Source: an uncultured Porticoccus sp. (GTDB lineage Bacteria; Pseudomonadota; Gammaproteobacteria; Pseudomonadales; Porticoccaceae). Taken from it: a stretch of DNA of 15,684 bases. Position numbers and translations under genes: made by a program. Below, in pieces: positions 14,342-15,684 of this stretch (position 1 is its first letter; each line of letters begins with the position of its first letter). The notes under the pieces were generated by a model. The model saw nothing but the letters and a program-made list of their open reading frames with translations. It was not told where the DNA came from and ran no database searches. The DNA is taken from assembly GCA_950063125.1 (NCBI GenBank), contig CATLZI010000018.1:1-15684 (forward strand), written 5' to 3'.

Positions 14342-14806
14342 ATGAAAGTACGTTACAAAGTAGATCTGATCGGGTACATGGCCGAGTGTGACGCAAACTA
14401 TCTGCGGCTCATGAAGCTGTTTCCCGATATGGCGAACGGTGGCGAGCGCAGAGTAGGTCTGCGTCACGACAGTGAGCATGTTTTGCGGTTGATCGCGCGC
14501 GAGCAGACCGCTTACACCACGTTGCTGGAGCTGTCTCAGGGAGCCAGGGATGGTGGTAGAGATGGCTGGTTCAAACTGCCGATACTGATGTTGCGTCTCT
14601 ATCACGATGCCCGCGTTGCGGAGGTGTTGTCCTGGGAAGGGGTCCGACAAATCAGGCCCCGTTACGATTATCCCAACCGGCAGATGTATCATCAGGATGA
14701 AAAGGCACAATGGAATCGTTTTTTGGGAGAGTGGTTATCCCATTGCCTGAAATATGGCTATCATCTGGAGCCGTTATTCGGCGAAATGCCATACGGATGG
14801 GACTGA
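14342..14806 (+). CDS. yqiB: DUF1249 family protein (YqiB)
   Basis: A 154-residue protein resembling E. coli YqiB (140 residues), a family without a known function. Recognisable conserved stretches are LPILMLRLYHDARVAEV and RPRYDYPNRQMYHQDEKAQ, followed by NRFLGEWLSHCLKYG, nearly identical to the E. coli pattern. No membrane segment or signal peptide is seen, so it is cytoplasmic. The ATG at 14342 gives MKVRYKVDL, matching the E. coli beginning; a GTG four codons earlier (14330) is possible, and neither has a good ribosome site. An in-frame stop at 14318 limits the start. It sits between nudF and cpdA, an order kept in E. coli and Pseudomonas, which implies a linked role in nucleotide signalling or turnover, though this is inference. 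Confidence 0.9.
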   Translation: MKVRYKVDLIGYMAECDANYLRLMKLFPDMANGGERRVGLRHDSEHVLRLIAREQTAYTTLLELSQGARDGGRDGWFKLPILMLRLYHDARVAEVLSWEGVRQIRPRYDYPNRQMYHQDEKAQWNRFLGEWLSHCLKYGYHLEPLFGEMPYGWD

Positions 14807-14825
14807 CTGGCTTGCCGTTGCCAGT
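14806..14825 (+). repeat. Short intercistronic hairpin before cpdA
   Basis: ACTGGC and GCCAGT form a perfect six-base stem around an eight-base loop, starting at the last base of the DUF1249 stop codon. No T-run follows, so it is not a typical terminator. It could affect transcript stability or initiation of cpdA 26 bases downstream, or be chance. Confidence 0.3.
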
Positions 14826-14851
14826 GAGTATTAAAGGGGAGTCGAATCATC

Positions 14852-15649
14852 TTGCAGCACAGCACCCGGCACATTGCCCGAATACTGCAATTATCGGATA
14901 GCCATCTCGGGCCCGGTCGTGATTTCAAATTGGCGGGCATCAATACCTACCAGAGTCTTGGTCAGGTGCTGAAGGCCTTGCCCGACCAGGATGTGGTGCC
15001 TGAGCTGTTGGCGGTGACCGGGGATATTGCCGGTCACGGTGACGAAGGTGCATACCATTTATTCAATGAAGTCATGGTAGAACAACCCCGGTCTTTTGCC
15101 TGGCTGCCGGGCAATCACGACGACTTTCCCTTAATGCGTACGCTACTCCATCAGTCGTTCAGGCGAGTCATCGAGCTGGATAACTGGGTGGCAATTTTCC
15201 TGGTCAGTGCCCAGGCGGGTGAAGTGGCAGGGCAACTGGTAGATGCCGAGTTGGCTGAGCTGGCAGACCTGCTGCACCGTTATCGCGATCGCCATGTGCT
15301 GTTGTTTATGCACCATATGCCGGTTGAAATCAGTTGTCAGTGGCTCGACAAACACCGGGTTGCCAACCATCGCCAACTGGCTGAACTGGTGGCCGGATTT
15401 CCCGGGGTCAAAGCACTTTTTGCCGGTCATGTGCACCAGGCATTCTCGACCTCCTGGCAGGGGATCGGGGTACACAGTGCCCCGTCTACCTGTTTTCAGT
15501 TTGCCCCCGGCAGTGATGGTTTCGAGTTGTCCGAGCAACCCCCCGGGTATCGCTGGATTGATCTGTACGAGGATGGCCACCTGAAAACCGGTGAGGGGTT
15601 TATTACCGGGGCTGAGCAGCAGGTGGATCATCGTTGCAGTGGGTACTGA
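14852..15649 (+). CDS. cpdA: 3',5'-cyclic-AMP phosphodiesterase CpdA
   Basis: A 265-residue metallophosphoesterase of class III that hydrolyses cyclic AMP to AMP and so limits CRP/Vfr signalling; E. coli CpdA is about 275. All metal-binding motifs are present: LSDSHL (Asp16, His18), GDIAGHG (Asp58), GNHDD (Asn88, His89), HHMP (154-155) and AGHVHQ (His193, His195). INTYQSLGQVL and PSTCFQFAPGSDGF match the family from memory. The start is taken as TTG at 14852, since no ATG or GTG fits; GGGGAG lies ten bases upstream. Translation begins QHSTRHIARILQLSDSH, close to E. coli. It ends the conserved trio with nudF and DUF1249. In E. coli yqiA and parE follow; the last 35 bases of the window are too short to tell. 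Confidence 0.94.
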   Translation: MQHSTRHIARILQLSDSHLGPGRDFKLAGINTYQSLGQVLKALPDQDVVPELLAVTGDIAGHGDEGAYHLFNEVMVEQPRSFAWLPGNHDDFPLMRTLLHQSFRRVIELDNWVAIFLVSAQAGEVAGQLVDAELAELADLLHRYRDRHVLLFMHHMPVEISCQWLDKHRVANHRQLAELVAGFPGVKALFAGHVHQAFSTSWQGIGVHSAPSTCFQFAPGSDGFELSEQPPGYRWIDLYEDGHLKTGEGFITGAEQQVDHRCSGY

Positions 15650-15684
15650 TGTATTCTGACTGCTGTTGCGGCGGGGGGTCACCA

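Noticed and set aside
14252..14710. Antisense frame over DUF1249, and similarly 15143-15682 over cpdA
   Set aside because: Both oppose well-conserved proteins and encode nothing recognisable.
15649..15684. ATG overlapping the cpdA stop as the start of the next gene (yqiA in E. coli)
   Set aside because: Only twelve codons are visible, they read CCCGGG-like and do not resemble the YqiA N terminus; a later start beyond the window is as likely.

Overview
The window is a chromosomal segment from a Gram-negative bacterium, most likely a gammaproteobacterium of the Pseudomonas/marine Cellvibrio-like sort. Evidence is the full set of outer-membrane genes (WaaA, WaaL, HldE, TolC, WaaP-like kinases), protein sequences closest to my memory of the Pseudomonas and E. 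coli homologues, and gene order. The order hldE, aldo/keto reductase + FAD oxidoreductase, waaA, tolC, nudF, DUF1249, cpdA recalls both the P. aeruginosa region around PA4969-PA4997 and the E. coli tolC/nudF/yqiB/cpdA neighbourhood. No tRNA, rRNA, CRISPR, insertion sequence or phage gene was seen.

Left part (1-3850, + strand): the end of a WaaP/InaA-type lipopolysaccharide kinase, a NodU/CmcH-type carbamoyltransferase (WapO-like), an FkbM-type methyltransferase and a sulfotransferase. The first two are typical core-decoration genes with the GC content of the flanks. The last two are strikingly AT-rich and look like an acquired cassette. Together they predict phosphorylation, carbamoylation, methylation and sulfation of a cell-surface glycan, probably LPS.

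Middle part (3945-6989, - strand): a three-gene unit read right to left, with a second, sequence-divergent LPS-kinase-like protein, then an O-antigen ligase/polymerase (WaaL-like) and a GT4 glycosyltransferase. A perfect -10 hexamer lies just upstream. Divergently, hldE (7073-8497, +) makes the ADP-heptose precursor of the inner core. It converges on a two-gene redox unit (FAD oxidoreductase then aldo/keto reductase, - strand, joined by a 1-base stop/start overlap). The stop codons of hldE and the reductase sit in opposite arms of one hairpin.

Right part (10542-15684): a 155-base divergent control region with two dyads and a good sigma70-type promoter, then waaA (Kdo transferase, probable TTG start), which overlaps the convergent tolC end-to-end by 23 bases. 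After a 294-base region without a convincing gene comes the conserved + strand trio nudF, DUF1249 (YqiB) and cpdA, tying ADP-ribose and cyclic-AMP turnover together.

Most of the window is conserved envelope housekeeping. The most novel-looking part is the AT-rich methyltransferase/sulfotransferase cassette in the LPS-decoration cluster, followed by the dyads in front of waaA and the kinase-like protein that seems to lack the usual catalytic aspartate. I found no clearly unprecedented system.
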